The position numbers were made by a program, and so were the translations under genes. This document shows positions 1 through 11,441 of a stretch of 64,000 nucleotides of DNA, piece by piece (the first letter of the stretch is position 1; each line of letters opens with the position of its first letter). The stretch comes from Fallopia convolvulus. Its lineage: Eukaryota; Streptophyta; Magnoliopsida; Caryophyllales; Polygonaceae. A model generated the notes under the pieces. The model had not been told where the DNA came from. It did not search any database and was given only the letters and a program-made list of their open reading frames with translations. The stretch covers positions 2,919,001 through 2,983,000 of the forward strand of contig OZ024721.1 of NCBI GenBank assembly GCA_964016875.1, written 5' to 3'.

Positions 1-1727
1 TCAAGTATAGTTTCACTCAGAGGGAGTTGAATATGCGGCAGAGGAGATGGCTTGAGTTACTGAAGGATTACGATCTTGAGATCCTTTATCATCCAGGGAA
101 AGCGAATGTGGTCACTAATGCCCTTAGCAGAAAGACGCCTCAAGAGAGTATGTTGGCTCATCTGACGACTCAGCCAGAGTTACAGAGGGAGCTGATGAGG
201 TATTGAATCGAAGTGCAGATTCAGCGTTATCAGGGTAGTCTGAAGACCCTAGAATGTCGACCGTCCTTACTTGAGGAAGTAAGGCAAAAACAGGAAGACT
301 GCCCGATGATTCAAGATTTGAGGCAGAGATTGAGCCGTGGAGAGGCACCCGACTTTGCGGAGAGAGCAGATGGTATTTTGTGTTTACGTGGTCGGATTTG
401 TGTACCTCGAGATGCAGAGTTGAGGCAGAAGATTTTGCAAGAGGCTCATGCTACACCTTACTTAATCCACCCCGGGGCGAGTAAGATGTACAATGATTTG
501 CGGCAGTTTTATTGGTGGGATGGCATGAAGCCGGATGTAGCGAGATTCGTCGCTAAATGTCAGGTCTGCCAGCAGGTGAAGATCGAGCATCAGAGATTCG
601 GAGGAATGCTTCAGTCGCTTCCGATTCCAGAATGGAAGTGGGAGGACATCTCCATGAATTTTGTCACCGGTTTGAGACTCAGCAGAGGCCATGATGCCAT
701 TTGGGTAGTGGTGGATAGACTGACGAAGACTGCTCGCTTTTTGCCTATCAGGGAAACATGGCAAGTAAGCAAGTTAGTGGAGGTGTTTATTAATCAAATA
801 GTTAGACTGCATGGAGTGCCTAAGACGATTGTGTAGGACTGAGATGGGCGTTTTACTTCCAGATATTGGCAGCAGGTGCATGAGGCATTGGGGACGAGAT
901 TACATTTCACGACTGCTTACCATCCGCAGTCGGACAGTCAGACAGAGAGGACGATTCAGACTCTAGAGGACATGCTGAGGTCCTGCGTATTAGACTGGGG
1001 AGGTCAGTGGTCGGATCACTTGGCTTTGGTAGAGTTTTCCTATAATAATAGCTGGCATTCGTCGATTCAGATGGCTCCTTATGAGGCTTTATATGGTCGG
1101 AAGTGTAGGACACCGCTGTGTTGGGATGATCCCTCGGATGTAGTAGGAGAGAGGCCACAGATGATTGAGGAGACGATTGGGAAAGTGGCCTTAATTAGAG
1201 AGAGAATGTTAGCTGCTCAGAGTCGCCAGAAGTCCTATGCAGACAAGAGGCGTAGACCGTTGGAGTTTGAGGTCGGAGCCCATGTTTGGTTGAGAGTATC
1301 GCCTACCCGCGGAGTAAGAAGATTCGGGGTGAAAGGGAAGCTGAGTCCCCGATATATCGGTCCGTTCGAGATTCTGGAGAGAGTAGGCGAGCTGGCTTAC
1401 AGGCTAGCGTTGTCGCCTGCTTTGGAAGGAGTGCACCCTGTATTCCATGTTTCCCAGCTGAGACAGTACGTTCCGTATCCTAGTCACAGACTGAATTATG
1501 AGGATTTGGTGGTAGAACCAGATCACACTTTCCGGGAACAACCGCTGAATATTTTAGATCGACGAATGAAGAAGTTGCGGAACAAGGAGATTCCTCTGGT
1601 GTTGATTCAGTGGTCTCGACGGGGAGTCGAGGAGGCCACTTGGGAGACGGAGTCCAGGATGAGTGAGAGTTATCCAGAGATCTACCCGGGTTTAGTAGAG
1701 GCGTTTGAGGGGAAGGTTAGTAATTAG
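1..1727 (+). pseudogene. Ty3/gypsy chromovirus pol, 3' part (RNase H end, integrase, chromodomain)
   Basis: One continuous reading frame (frame 3) from the left edge to the stop at 1725-1727, interrupted by three in-frame stops: TGA at 204-206, TAG at 834-836 and TGA at 840-842. There is no frameshift. Domains in order: end of RNase H (up to about 140), the HHCC zinc-binding domain of integrase (about 440-590, with the CQVC pair), the integrase catalytic core (about 640-1000, ending in the HPQSDSQTE block) and a C-terminal chromodomain-like module (about 1510-1700, ending in EEATWE). This order is that of plant chromoviruses (Tekay/CRM/Reina group). The two stops at 834 and 840 fall at the second acidic catalytic site, so this copy cannot make active integrase. 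The 5' half of the element lies outside the window. Other small reading frames here are shadows. Confidence 0.95.
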
Positions 1728-1960
1728 TGTGTTGTTTCAGATTCGATGATTGCTTTGTAACTATTGTTCACTTTGACTTGCCTATCTGACTGCTTAAATA
1801 TTTGATTGCCGTTTTGTGTGTTTTGGATGGTTAGTATTGGTTAGGTTTGACTTTATCAATAAATTCTGGTTCGAGTACGAACCCCTTTTTAGGGGGTGAG
1901 GTTTGTGAAATCTCGATATATAGTTTCCTTTGCAATAAAGTTTCGGGACGAAACCTTCTT

Positions 1961-1968
1961 AAGGGGGG
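1961..1968 (+). promoter_or_regulatory. polypurine tract of the chromovirus
   Basis: A purine run, AAGGGGGG, lies a few bases upstream of the TG that opens the LTR at 1974. This is the position of the plus-strand primer in LTR retrotransposons and fixes the element orientation as plus. Confidence 0.8.
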
Positions 1969-1973
1969 TAGTA

Positions 1974-4471
1974 TGTAATACTCGGGTTTCGTTTTTCCGT
2001 CTAGAGAAGAAAAACAAATTTCTTAGATTACAAGTAGTCGAAATCTTGACCCGCAAGAAACTCCAAGATAGCATTTAATTCGATACAATTATTTAGTTAG
2101 ATCAATTCCTTAACACCTTATATATATACATTAGTTTTATTTTATTTTATTTTTTTTTTTTTTAGACCCTATATTTTATGACCATCTAATCAGGTTCCTA
2201 GAGTTCGGATGCTAACCGAAAATCACACCTAAACAAGAAGAATCTATCCTTAATCTCGTTTAATCCGATCCGAACGGATTCCTCTTATCGTATCTTTTTA
2301 AGTCCAACCAATTACGCTATAAATCGGACTTTAACCTCGGATCTAAGAAAAAAAAACAAAAAAAAAATCCTTAAGAAACTAGACGAACTCGCTTCTTTGG
2401 TGTCGTCCTCGCCTAAGGTATTTTCGGTGGTGCCCGGTGAAGAACATTAATTCCTGGTAAGGCCGCCGATTCCCCTGTTCATCTCCTCCGGTGACATGGA
2501 AGTCCTGTTATTTCCTCGTTTTCGTTCGTTCCCTTTTCTTAAACCCGAGCAGCCTTGCTCCTCCTCTGTTTGTAGGGGCTTAAGCCAGGTCGGGCACTCG
2601 CTAGTCGACGGAGCTTGTTACCGCTGCCGTCTGCCGATCGAATAGTCACGGGTAAGTAGATGGCTTTCTTTTTCCTTCCTCTTTGGTTCCAATAGTCAGA
2701 ACGGTTTAGATTGAGCAAGCGTCGTTGCTGGGTCGGAATTTAGTCAGGCCGAGAAACCACCGGCGGAAGGCGAATTCACTTTCGCCGGTGACGCGGCTAG
2801 TGCACCGGAAGCGGGCGTCCGTCTCGGGCCGGTTGGCCAAGCGGTTTAGGGGGAGGGGAGGATGAAATATCTAAGGCAGTTGGGTGGTGGTGGTTGGCTA
2901 GTTGAACGAACGCCGGTGACGAGGTAATGGCGGCCTCAAATTGCAGGGCAATAGTTGAAGAAGAAGAGAGGCGGGCCCGCGTGGAATAGTCAAACGAGCT
3001 TAATATGTTGTAATATTGGGTAGGGAGATAAGTTGAATTTGGCCAGTTCAACTATTTGCGTAAAGGATGGGATATTGGGCTGGGTTCAATAATCAAGGTG
3101 GGTTATTGGTTTTGGGTTGAAAATGTGATCGTGGATTGCTATTAATTAGTAAGTTAGCTAATTAGTGGGTTCAATTAAAACTAATATATACGTATATATA
3201 TACAAGGTATGTCAAAAGGATTGAATACGTTAAATCTTATTTAATTAGTCGGGTTCAGTTGGGTAGTTAGTTAGGGTCATTCGATGTGTTACGGGTTCGG
3301 TTTATAATATTTGGTAGTCTTTTTCACTTCGAGCCCTCTTTCTTACTAAACTTATCGTTGTCTAGGAGATCCCGATTGTTCGTATTCCTAATTTTCCGTA
3401 GTTGCCAGATACCCTTCACTCAAGGTAAGTCGTTTTTCGACTTGCTCGGTTCTTTTCTCCCTTGTTAGATTGCGTATCGATATTGTAGGACGGGTTTTGG
3501 GAACTAGTCCCGAATACCTTTTAAATTATTTTGAACTCCTTGTGTGTTGTGTGCGTTAATGATTTTAAATGTGTTTTATCGGAAATTATTTTGGAACGTT
3601 TTCTCTGTGTTGGTACCGTTTCCGACACGGCCCATTGTAGCTGGTGTTGAGGAAGAGTTGGCTACTTTGACCCGTGTGACTGGGAAAATCGTACCCCTTC
3701 AAACGAAAATTATTATCTGTGTGTTTTTGGGCAAGCGCTCCAGTGGAGGCTTAGCCAGGAGTTCGAAGGGAGATTGGGAAGTGGAGTGGGAGGGCCTGCC
3801 TCTGCACTCGGCGCAGTGATGAGCGCCTTGGAAGTCGGATCGTGGACGAAGGAAGAATTGCGTTGCTGTGTGATTGAGACTGTAAATGCGTATGTGAATT
3901 GTGTGACTGATATAACTAATTTAGGTATTGACCTTTAGAGTTATGATTGCGGTTGTGGATTTGTATGCTGACCTTAGATAAATGATTTCAAAGCGTTCTA
4001 CAATTTCCATATTCTTTCTAGCTTGGTAGATTAGACGCTGACCCTTCGGGGAACATTTTTCAGTTCCAGGTATGAACCAGGGAGCCGTGCAGGAACCGAG
4101 GTAAGATGGCGGGCCGGAGCGGTAAAGAGCGCGTGTCATAGTGGGATTGGTTATATTAGTTTATTTATATTAGTTAGAATATTGATTTTAATATTTGTTA
4201 GACGGAGTTGGTATTTTATTTCGGATATTATCTTTTTGGTTCAGATAGTTCAGTTTCAGTAGGCATTGTGAGGTATTTGAATATTTATAGTTTTCGGGGA
4301 TTCATGCATGATTACGTTTTCTAAGTTTTATTAAATAAAGGTTGGACGTTTTATTATGTTTTCTCGTCGTGCCCGAGTTGTAAGGTCCTACAGTGTAGTT
4401 GTTAACCTAAATAATAGTACCTGGTAAGGTCTATTTCCTTGTAGCGTCTCGACGGAAGTCGGGGTGTTACA
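1974..4471 (+). mobile_element. 3' LTR of the chromovirus
   Basis: The repeat opens with TGTAATACTCGGG directly after the polypurine tract and closes with GGGGTGTTACA, so the ends are TG...CA with inverted TGTAA/TTACA. Length is about 2.5 kb, long but usual for Tekay-type chromoviruses. It contains a T-rich stretch near 2145, a GC-rich stretch at about 2390-2960 and several short open frames (3286-3468, 3544-3819, 3921-4139) with no recognisable domain, which I do not regard as genes. The matching 5' LTR and the left target duplication are outside the window. Confidence 0.85.
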
Positions 4472-4871
4472 CAAGGTTCTTTAAAGAGGGGAGTAATTTA
4501 ATGATAGGGCAAATATTGTAATTAGGGAAAATAAGGGATGCCTTGTGCAATATGTCTAAAGGCTTTATAAGCCGGTTTGTACTACAGGGAGATCATCTTG
4601 GAATGAATTGAAACCCAATTACTCTTCTATACTCTCTGAACTCTCTATCTTCTTCTCCTAATCTTTCTTATTCTCCTTTAATCTTTCTTTCTTTCCCTTA
4701 ATCTCTTCCGTTTACTTCCGGACATGACATACAACTTGGAGGGTCCACCCTTAATCCCGACTTTGAAAGATCGTCTTTCCAATCTGAATGATTATTCGGG
4801 CTTGGCTAAGCAGGGTTGGGTACTTGAGCGCCATCACGGCCACCTCCCCTACCTGCAGGGTTGGGTACTTG

Positions 4872-5126
4872 AGATATGTGTATAGTAAAAAGTCTCAAGC
4901 TAGAGTTGAGCAACGATGAATAGAGAGGAATGTTGAGGAGCTAATTGATTTTGATCCATTACAGTCGGATGATTTTGAGATTGATGGATTTGAAGGGTCG
5001 TCAGTTCACTCATTACTCGTGCATCTTAATGATCCACTTCCTTTGCATGAAGAAGCATACAATGTTCAAAGCGACGAGGAAAATTCAGATATTGCAAATG
5101 ATGATGAAAAAGATGATTTTCTATAA
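4872..5126 (+). pseudogene. acidic C-terminal frame, possibly hAT transposase relic
   Basis: A frame with one internal stop (TGA at 4917-4919) encodes a basic stretch (RYVYSKKSQAR) followed by a strongly acidic tail rich in D and E that ends at TAA 5124-5126. hAT-type plant transposases often end with a basic VYV/YSKK-like stretch and an acidic tail, so a decayed hAT C-terminus is one reading. There is no dimerisation motif to prove it. A longer shadow frame (4945-5196) in another phase has biased composition and is ignored. Confidence 0.3.
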
Positions 5127-5808
5127 GATTCAAGTTCCGATAAATATGATTGGTAATTCATCTTATTCTAGTTTAATTTATTTTATATCAAAATGATTTT
5201 CCTTTTGCAAAATATGATTGGTAATTTATTTTGTATCAATATGATTGGTATTTATCTTATTTAAGTTCCAAAATTAGTTTTCTACTAGGAGGGAAAATTC
5301 ATCTAGGAGGGAATCAAAATTTAAGGAATTTAAGGAGGGAAAATAGGAAAAATTTGGCAGGCTAAATCTTGCACTATGAGGGAATGAGTGATTTTAGGCC
5401 CAGCTAGATCAAACAACACCATCCAGCACAATTTTATCATACAGATCAAAATCACCCAGCTAGATCAAACAACACAAACTATTCATATATGTTCCATCTA
5501 AGTTCTGCTTTGATCAACTGAAAATTAAAATGAGATTGCTAGTCTAATGGTGGTGAGTCTGGTGACTAACTACTACTAAAAACAATTATGCAGAATAGTA
5601 ACAACACATCACAATCCCAGAGTAGAAGTGTAGAACAACAAAGGCAAACAAAGAGCATAGAGCCGGAAGCCCGCCTGGCGCCTGCAGGACATACATAAAT
5701 AACCACAATTAACATACATTATAAGATCATTGCAACAACAAAATGGTCAGTGAACACAAAAGAAGTTGATAAAATGTCATCTTATTACTGAGTTTTTGGT
5801 GCAAAACT

Positions 5809-5813
5809 TCACT
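5809..5813 (+). repeat. target-site duplication TCACT of solo LTR 1 (left copy)
   Basis: TCACT precedes the TGTAACACC start of the LTR and recurs at 9692-9696 directly after its TTACA end. Confidence 0.9.
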
Positions 5814-6463
5814 TGTAACACCCCTATTTTACAACATTGGATATTACCGCCAGTGACCTCAGACTTTACCGTCCAAAGTCACCCAAGGCTTTTAGAATGA
5901 TATAGAACATTAATAAATGCGGAAATAACATAATTCATAAAATAGGAAAGGTGCTCCCGAAAGAGACTTGGTTTGTACAAAACATCTTACAGTGCTTTAA
6001 ACATAATGTTGTTCAGAAATGAAACGCAAAACCAACTTGTCCTTGAAACATAGCGAAACTAAAACAAAATGATATGAGAAATACATCTTGAAAATCCTCG
6101 TTCTTCCTTCGTCTTCACTTCACGCCTTGTCGAGATCCCTAGATTCTGACATATTTCGCGAGGGGCGAGAGAATGCCAGGCAAACATGCGGAAAAGAAGA
6201 ATTAGTCTAAGAGACTAAGCAAGTGGGAAAGGAACTTCCCGAGGGTATTTCGGTAATTTAATTATTTTCGAAAGAGATAATAAGGTTGTGTTTATGAATG
6301 TGCTATATGATAAGGCTTGTGTGTGTGGAGTTTTCATGGTTGCAAGAAGAGTATATCTTAGACAAAGATAACTCGAAAAGCGATAGAAGAACTACTAGCT
6401 TGTAGACTTCTTTAGGATTTCGGAAGTGTGTTGGGAACGTTTATTAATTCATACAAGTAAAAA

Positions 6464-6530
6464 CCTCTCGCGCCCTGAGCGGACCGAGAGCCGGATCGAT
6501 CATTTGAGACCGGTCCGGTTTTGGTATCTT
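6464..6530. repeat. conserved palindromic block in solo LTR 1
   Basis: Contains CTCTCGCGCCCT...GGACCGAGAG, whose ends CTCTCG/CGAGAG pair, followed by ACCGGTCCGGT, which is nearly self-complementary. Almost the same block recurs at 14401-14464 and 20260-20322, while flanking sequence has drifted more. Confidence 0.7.
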
Positions 6531-9332
6531 AAATGTGCATTCACACTTATCTTATATAGTGACGAAAGATATTCGACTTTGTTAACGATTTTTAATAGAG
6601 AGTGGTGGGACACGGATAATCCGAGCCACCCGAGGGAGAACTTCAATTCCCCGGCACTTAGCTAGAGTGCGCACAATCCCTCCTTGCAATCGAAGCGGAT
6701 GGAGATCATGATCCCGAAAGTCATATGGACGTACGACTTAGTAAGGTTATATAGAGGCGTCGGCTATCCCGCACCCCTTTCTAGTTTATTCAAAGTAAAT
6801 CTCTGAGCGAGACCACAAGCAATCAAGATAATAATTACACTAGCATATATAATCCTATTACGAGTATATAAAGCAACCATGCTAACAATGGGTCGTTATT
6901 TCTAGCATTCGATATTTCCTAGGTTCATTTTTATTGAGACATACAAGTCGTTCCCAACATCGAGAAATATCATGTAGACGGATATAAAAGGGCACAAGGG
7001 GAAATTCCACTTGCCTTAGCGTAACGGTTTCTTACGAACGAGCTTTGACGATCTTAGGCGATTTCCCACTACGAGCGAGGATTCCGACCTAACGACACGG
7101 AAATTTGCGAAAGAACTTTAATCATGACTTCCTCCTAAAGTTTGGATTACCTCTTATAATATTTTATAAGAGAGTTGGAATTCTAAATTATTAAGATAAT
7201 AATTTAGAAAGTTATTTTTCTTAAAATAATAATATTCCTTTATTATTATTTTGGCTTTGTAATATCCTTTTTATTCCATAAAAATTCTATTTAATAATAT
7301 TAAAATAATCCTTTTTAACTTCACTTGTTAATCCCTTTTAATATAATTTAGGCAAGTATATTCTTACAAAAATATCATACTTTATCTAAAAAAAATATTT
7401 TTCCTTTAGAATGTACAATCCCTAATAGGCTTTAAAGAATCTATTTTAACCTTTTGACATCTTTAACTTAATTAAACTCTTATTTTCCAATTTACAATTA
7501 TTCCTTAGTGAACTTTATAATATTATTTCCTCTATCAAAATACTTTATTAATAATGCCCCCCTCTAGTTGAATTTCACTTAATCATATATTTTTCAACAA
7601 TTAAAGCTAATAGACTTATAATCTATTTTCTTTATAAAGTAGCTTACTAAAAATTATTATATAATAAATTAATCCTATTTAATTTACTCCTATAGTCCTT
7701 TTATATTATAAGACTTATAAAATATCTTTGATTATAACCTATAATATCATCATGTCTTGCAAAAACATAATCATGGCTTATAAATATCCTAATTCATATT
7801 TATAGTTCAATATCATAATATTGTAGTTTGTAAAATAACATCTTTTCTATATTTAAATGATTTCTTTCCATGCAAGTCAACTTCATGCTATATAATATCT
7901 TAGAAGTATTGTAATATCATATTTATTATATTTAATCTAGAACTTAGGTCTTGTAGGAATTCTCTACACCTAGAGATAGTTTCAACTAATATTTTATTAA
8001 ATGAAGACTCTAGTAATATATCTATTATTAATATAATGATATTCACATGACTTTGTTACTCTCTACACTTTTCAAATTAGGTCTTCTAATGTTTTACATC
8101 ATTACTATCACTTCTTTTTAAAAGCAATATTTACTATCAAACTATAGTCCATGTGCTACAAATTTTTATAATAATATATTTATATGAGTTCCCTACAAAT
8201 TATTTAGAATAATTATTATTATAATATGTCATAAGAACTTTATCACCTATTACCATATTAAATAAAACTATGTCCATTGTAATTCTCTACATTTTTATAG
8301 ACATGACAACTTTACATAATATGTTTATTATCATATAGCAATAGTTTCATATCTCTTCAATTTCTCTATAGTTTAAGATATGCAACAAATTTTTATCTTC
8401 TAGAAATCTCATTCCTTTTATAAAGATGACATTTTTAATATTAATAACTAACCTCATAAGCTATATTTATTTTATAAAAATTCCTTTAATATTATGTAGA
8501 GAGCATGCCTTTAATAAATACTATAACAATTTAAATATTTTTGATAAGGTTAATTTACCATAGTAACTTTAATTTGTTTCTATCATTTAACTAACATGAT
8601 CTTACACCTAATATAAATATCCCATAAATTCCCTCTTTGATTCCCTACTATTATATCTAATAATCATACAAAGACTAATATTTATAAAATACATAAATTA
8701 AATAAATAAAAGTAGGATTTAGGATTATACTCTAATTTCTTGTGTTCTGTATTACAGAACACTGAGGAAGGAGAGCAAGGGAGGGGCCGACGGTGATGGG
8801 GCGGCGGAACTAGGACGGGACGGTGGCTCCGGCGTGGCTCGGCGGGGCAGGGGCGGTGCACTGGTGGTCCGGCTAGGCAGGGATGCAGCCGGCGGTTTCC
8901 AAGGGGGAGAAAAGAGGATTTTTGGTGGTGTTTTTGAATGGAGATTTGAACTTGAAGTGGCTGATTTTTGGAACTATAGAGAGTGAATTTGGCAAGAAGG
9001 AGAAGAATAGCTTGAAGTGTGAGTTGCCAAGGAGGGTAGAAGGCCCTTTATATAGGCAACTTGGAGGAGGCCATGGATCCTAGCCATGGAGGGTGCACCA
9101 ATGGAGGTGAAGGGAGTGTTCTTCCATTGGTCAAATGTGTGCTTCTTCAAGGGTGATGGAGGGTGATGTAATCAAGGGTGTCTTGCAAGCCAAGGAGAAG
9201 GAAGAGAAGCTTCCATGGGCATGCATTGGAAGAGTGTCACATCAATCACACTTCTTTGACTTGTTTGAAGAGGAAGAAGGCTAATATTGTTATAAAATTA
9301 AAGGAGTGGGGTAAATGGCAAGGAAGTCACAT

Positions 9333-9406
9333 TGGTCTAGCGGAAGAGGGGAGGGGGCGTGTGGAGTGAGTTGCAAGAGGTCTCGGGTTCAAGTCCCGGC
9401 TCTTGC
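9333..9406 (+). repeat. tRNA-like Pol III box pair and hairpin in solo LTR 1
   Basis: TGGTCTAGCGG at 9333-9343 fits a Pol III A box and GGTTCAAGTCC at 9386-9396 fits a B box. The B box lies in a T-arm-like stem (TCGGG/CCCGG) enclosed by a perfect 7-bp stem GCAAGAG (9373-9379) with CTCTTGC (9400-9406). There is no full cloverleaf or anticodon arm, so this is a tRNA-derived fragment and not a tRNA gene. Counterparts lie at 18681-18746 and, decayed, at about 22945-22999. Confidence 0.6.
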
Positions 9407-9691
9407 ATTCTTTTTATTGAATTTTCATGTATTTTTACTAACTTGTTGTACCTCTTTTTATCTACTAAAACCTAAATTTACGAATTATTTTTATTTAAAT
9501 GCTTTTATTTATTCATAACCCTCATAATGCCTTCTTGAAATGTATTTCATTTTAATTTACGTACGAATTTCTTTTTAAAGAGAAAAAAGAATTATATATA
9601 AAATATATTTAAAGTTTCTCCTTTATAAAAGAAAGAATTATAAAATTATATTATATTGGATTTAACGTCTTGGAATATTGCGGATATTACA

Positions 9692-9696
9692 TCACT
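9692..9696 (+). repeat. target-site duplication TCACT of solo LTR 1 (right copy)
   Basis: Perfect match to 5809-5813, directly after the TTACA end of the LTR. Confidence 0.9.
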
Positions 9697-10710
9697 TTGG
9701 TTCAGGACCCATCCTGAATCATTAAGCACTCAAATAACAACCATTTGACTACATCAGCACCCATTAAGCACTTAAATAACATAAAGATTTACTAATGACA
9801 TTTAAGAATACTAATGCAAATCTGAAACACAAAGCATAAGAAAATTAATACTATCACAATCTTGAACAACTTGTATCAGACAAAAACCACCTAATTGCAT
9901 GCGCTTTACAAGATAATATAACATCCTTATGGCCTACATATATGATTGATCACTGCAGGAATGAGTAGGAGACAAACCTTTTATTTGAATGTGAAAAAGG
10001 TAGGCCCTGTTGGTTCAGAATTGAACACCTTACCGCATGAATGGCACTCAAACACGTAATTCTGACCACCTGGATAATATATAGTGTCCACTTGAACTCC
10101 TTCAGGTTTGTGACAAATAGTGCAAGTTTGTAGTGGTATAAGCCTTGTTAGGATCACTTCTGCAATAGTACTAACAACTTCACCAATCTCAGTCCTCTAG
10201 TTCAGTATGAGAGGGACTAGGGGCGGATTTTGAATCACATCCTTGACTTTATCCAAATACATTTGACGATTCAGATTCAGATTTTCATACATGGACTGCT
10301 CTAGTAAGTTTGCCTTATCCTCAACAAGGCGGGAGTTGTATACTCCTTTACACTGGAGGAAGAATTGCTTCAAGCATTCTCTTGTGTTCTCCCTAAGTTC
10401 AACACCAATTTCAGCAGGATTGTCATCCTCAACCTCTTCATCATCCTGATTCTAACCCTCTGTTTGTTTGGCCACCATTTCATCATACAATGGTTTCAAT
10501 GATTCATAATTGCGCTTGAAAGCCATTAATTTTGTATTTTCGAACTGCAATACCATTTTATCATACTCCAATGAGAGCTTTTTGTTCTTGAGTTTCGCTA
10601 TCTCATTAGATTGCTGTATTATAATCTTTCTCAACCCCTCCAAACCTGCAGCATTTAATATCAAGAAAGTGAAATAGAAGCTACATTATGATATATAGAA
10701 AACGGACTAT

Positions 10711-11319
10711 ACTTGTGTCCCCATCGTGTGTGACGCTGACCTCCATCTTGAATCGGAACGAGCAATTATTGACGTCGAACGAACCTGGCTCTGATACCAC
10801 TGTTGGGAAAACTCACCTTTTCCCGCTTCGTCGGATTAAGATGGGCAAGTAGGAAAAGTAATTTTACAAACAAGCTTTTATATTTATGTGGGAGAAAATT
10901 TATACAAGGCTAATTATTTTGTGGGCACACTCTCTCACTTACAACTCACTCGTTGCTTGATCACTTTGGATGAATGCAAATGAGGGGGTGGTGGCTATTT
11001 ATAGGCAAGGCCTCCCACCTCCCTTGGCTAAGGAGGAATCTAGAGATTTCTATCCTATGTTACAACTAGACAATTCTAGAGCCTTCCACTCTAGAATTCT
11101 CCATATGCTCCATACTCTTCTAGAATATTCTACATCCTTCTGGCGTCTTCTAGAATCTTCCACACTCTTCTGATGTCTTCTAGATTCTTCCACAACATTC
11201 TCGATTCTTCTAGAAGCTTTCGTAGCCTTCCAGAAATTTCCATAATCTTCTAGATCTTTCTAGAGAAGTCTAGATTATTTTAACCTACTTCCAATTAAGG
11301 AGGGAAATTCAACAACTTG
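10711..11319 (-). mobile_element. copia-type LTR with primer binding site, in the pseudogene intron
   Basis: The LTR occupies 11314-10801 on the minus strand (TGTTGAATTTCCC...CCCAACA, 514 bp). One base later comes TGGTATCAGAGCC (10799-10787), the usual plant copia primer binding site complementary to initiator tRNA-Met, followed by only about 70 bp of internal sequence. The unit 10716-11314 is flanked by a perfect 5-bp duplication ACTTG (10711-10715 and 11315-11319). There is no gag, pol or second LTR. The empty site is confirmed by a neighbouring intron repeat near 11364-11387 that reads through without the insertion. Confidence 0.8.
11118..11240. promoter_or_regulatory. cluster of heat-shock elements in the copia LTR
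   Basis: Three perfect three-unit heat-shock elements (TTCnnGAAnnTTC) are visible at 11118-11130, 11148-11160 and 11228-11240, with several imperfect ones between them (for example near 11200-11215). Such clusters are the known binding sites of heat-shock factors and are a feature of the heat-activated copia family ONSEN. Their position inside the LTR suggests a heat-responsive promoter; activity is inferred. Confidence 0.6.
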
Positions 11320-11441
11320 ATACTAATATAAAGCGATTTGATAACATATTTACTAGAGAGAAAAACGGACTATACTTAATACTAATATCAAACAATTTGA
11401 TAAGATTTACTAGAGGAAAAAATAGGGGAAAGTTAACTCAC
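11320..11441. repeat. tandem duplication in the pseudogene intron
   Basis: A unit of about 65 bp (ATACTAATAT...TTTGATAA...TTTACTAGAG) occurs twice, at about 11319-11376 and 11377-11440, with moderate divergence. It gives an internal reference for the copia empty site. Confidence 0.6.

Larger units (their letters stand above)
4472..5813. other. intergenic, degenerate repeat DNA
   Basis: No intact gene. It contains a direct repeat of GGGTTGGGTACTTGAG (near 4813 and 4858), the acidic relic frame at 4872-5126, and two copies of CAGCTAGATCAAACAACAC (near 5401 and 5458) about 58 bp apart. The first solo LTR interrupts its right side at 5813. Confidence 0.5.
5814..9691 (-). mobile_element. solo LTR 1 of a gypsy-like family (3.9 kb)
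   Basis: Begins TGTAACACCCCTATTTTAC and ends GGATATTACA, flanked by the perfect 5-bp duplication TCACT (5809-5813, 9692-9696). Two other insertions in the window (13762-19265 and 19583-23328) share both ends and much internal sequence. No internal retrotransposon region is present, so this is a solo LTR. The minus orientation is inferred by analogy: the chromovirus LTR at 1974 ends GGGGTGTTACA, which is the complement of this start. Inside are a conserved palindromic block (6464-6530), a long AT-rich body (about 7130-8730), a GC-rich stretch (8760-9180) and a tRNA-like hairpin (9333-9406). The small reading frames within (6426-6665, 8883-9083, 9178-9518) lack homology and are not called genes. 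Confidence 0.85.

Noticed and set aside
3286..3819. Small genes inside the chromovirus LTR
   Set aside because: Short frames in a non-coding LTR with no recognisable domain.
5398..5480. Short element bounded by CAGCTAGATCAAACAACAC repeats
   Set aside because: The copies are direct, only 58 bp apart and without inverted ends; could be a local duplication.
9333..9406. tRNA gene
   Set aside because: A- and B-box-like motifs and a T-arm are present, but there is no acceptor stem with a matching 5' half in the right place and no anticodon arm. Called a tRNA-like fragment only.
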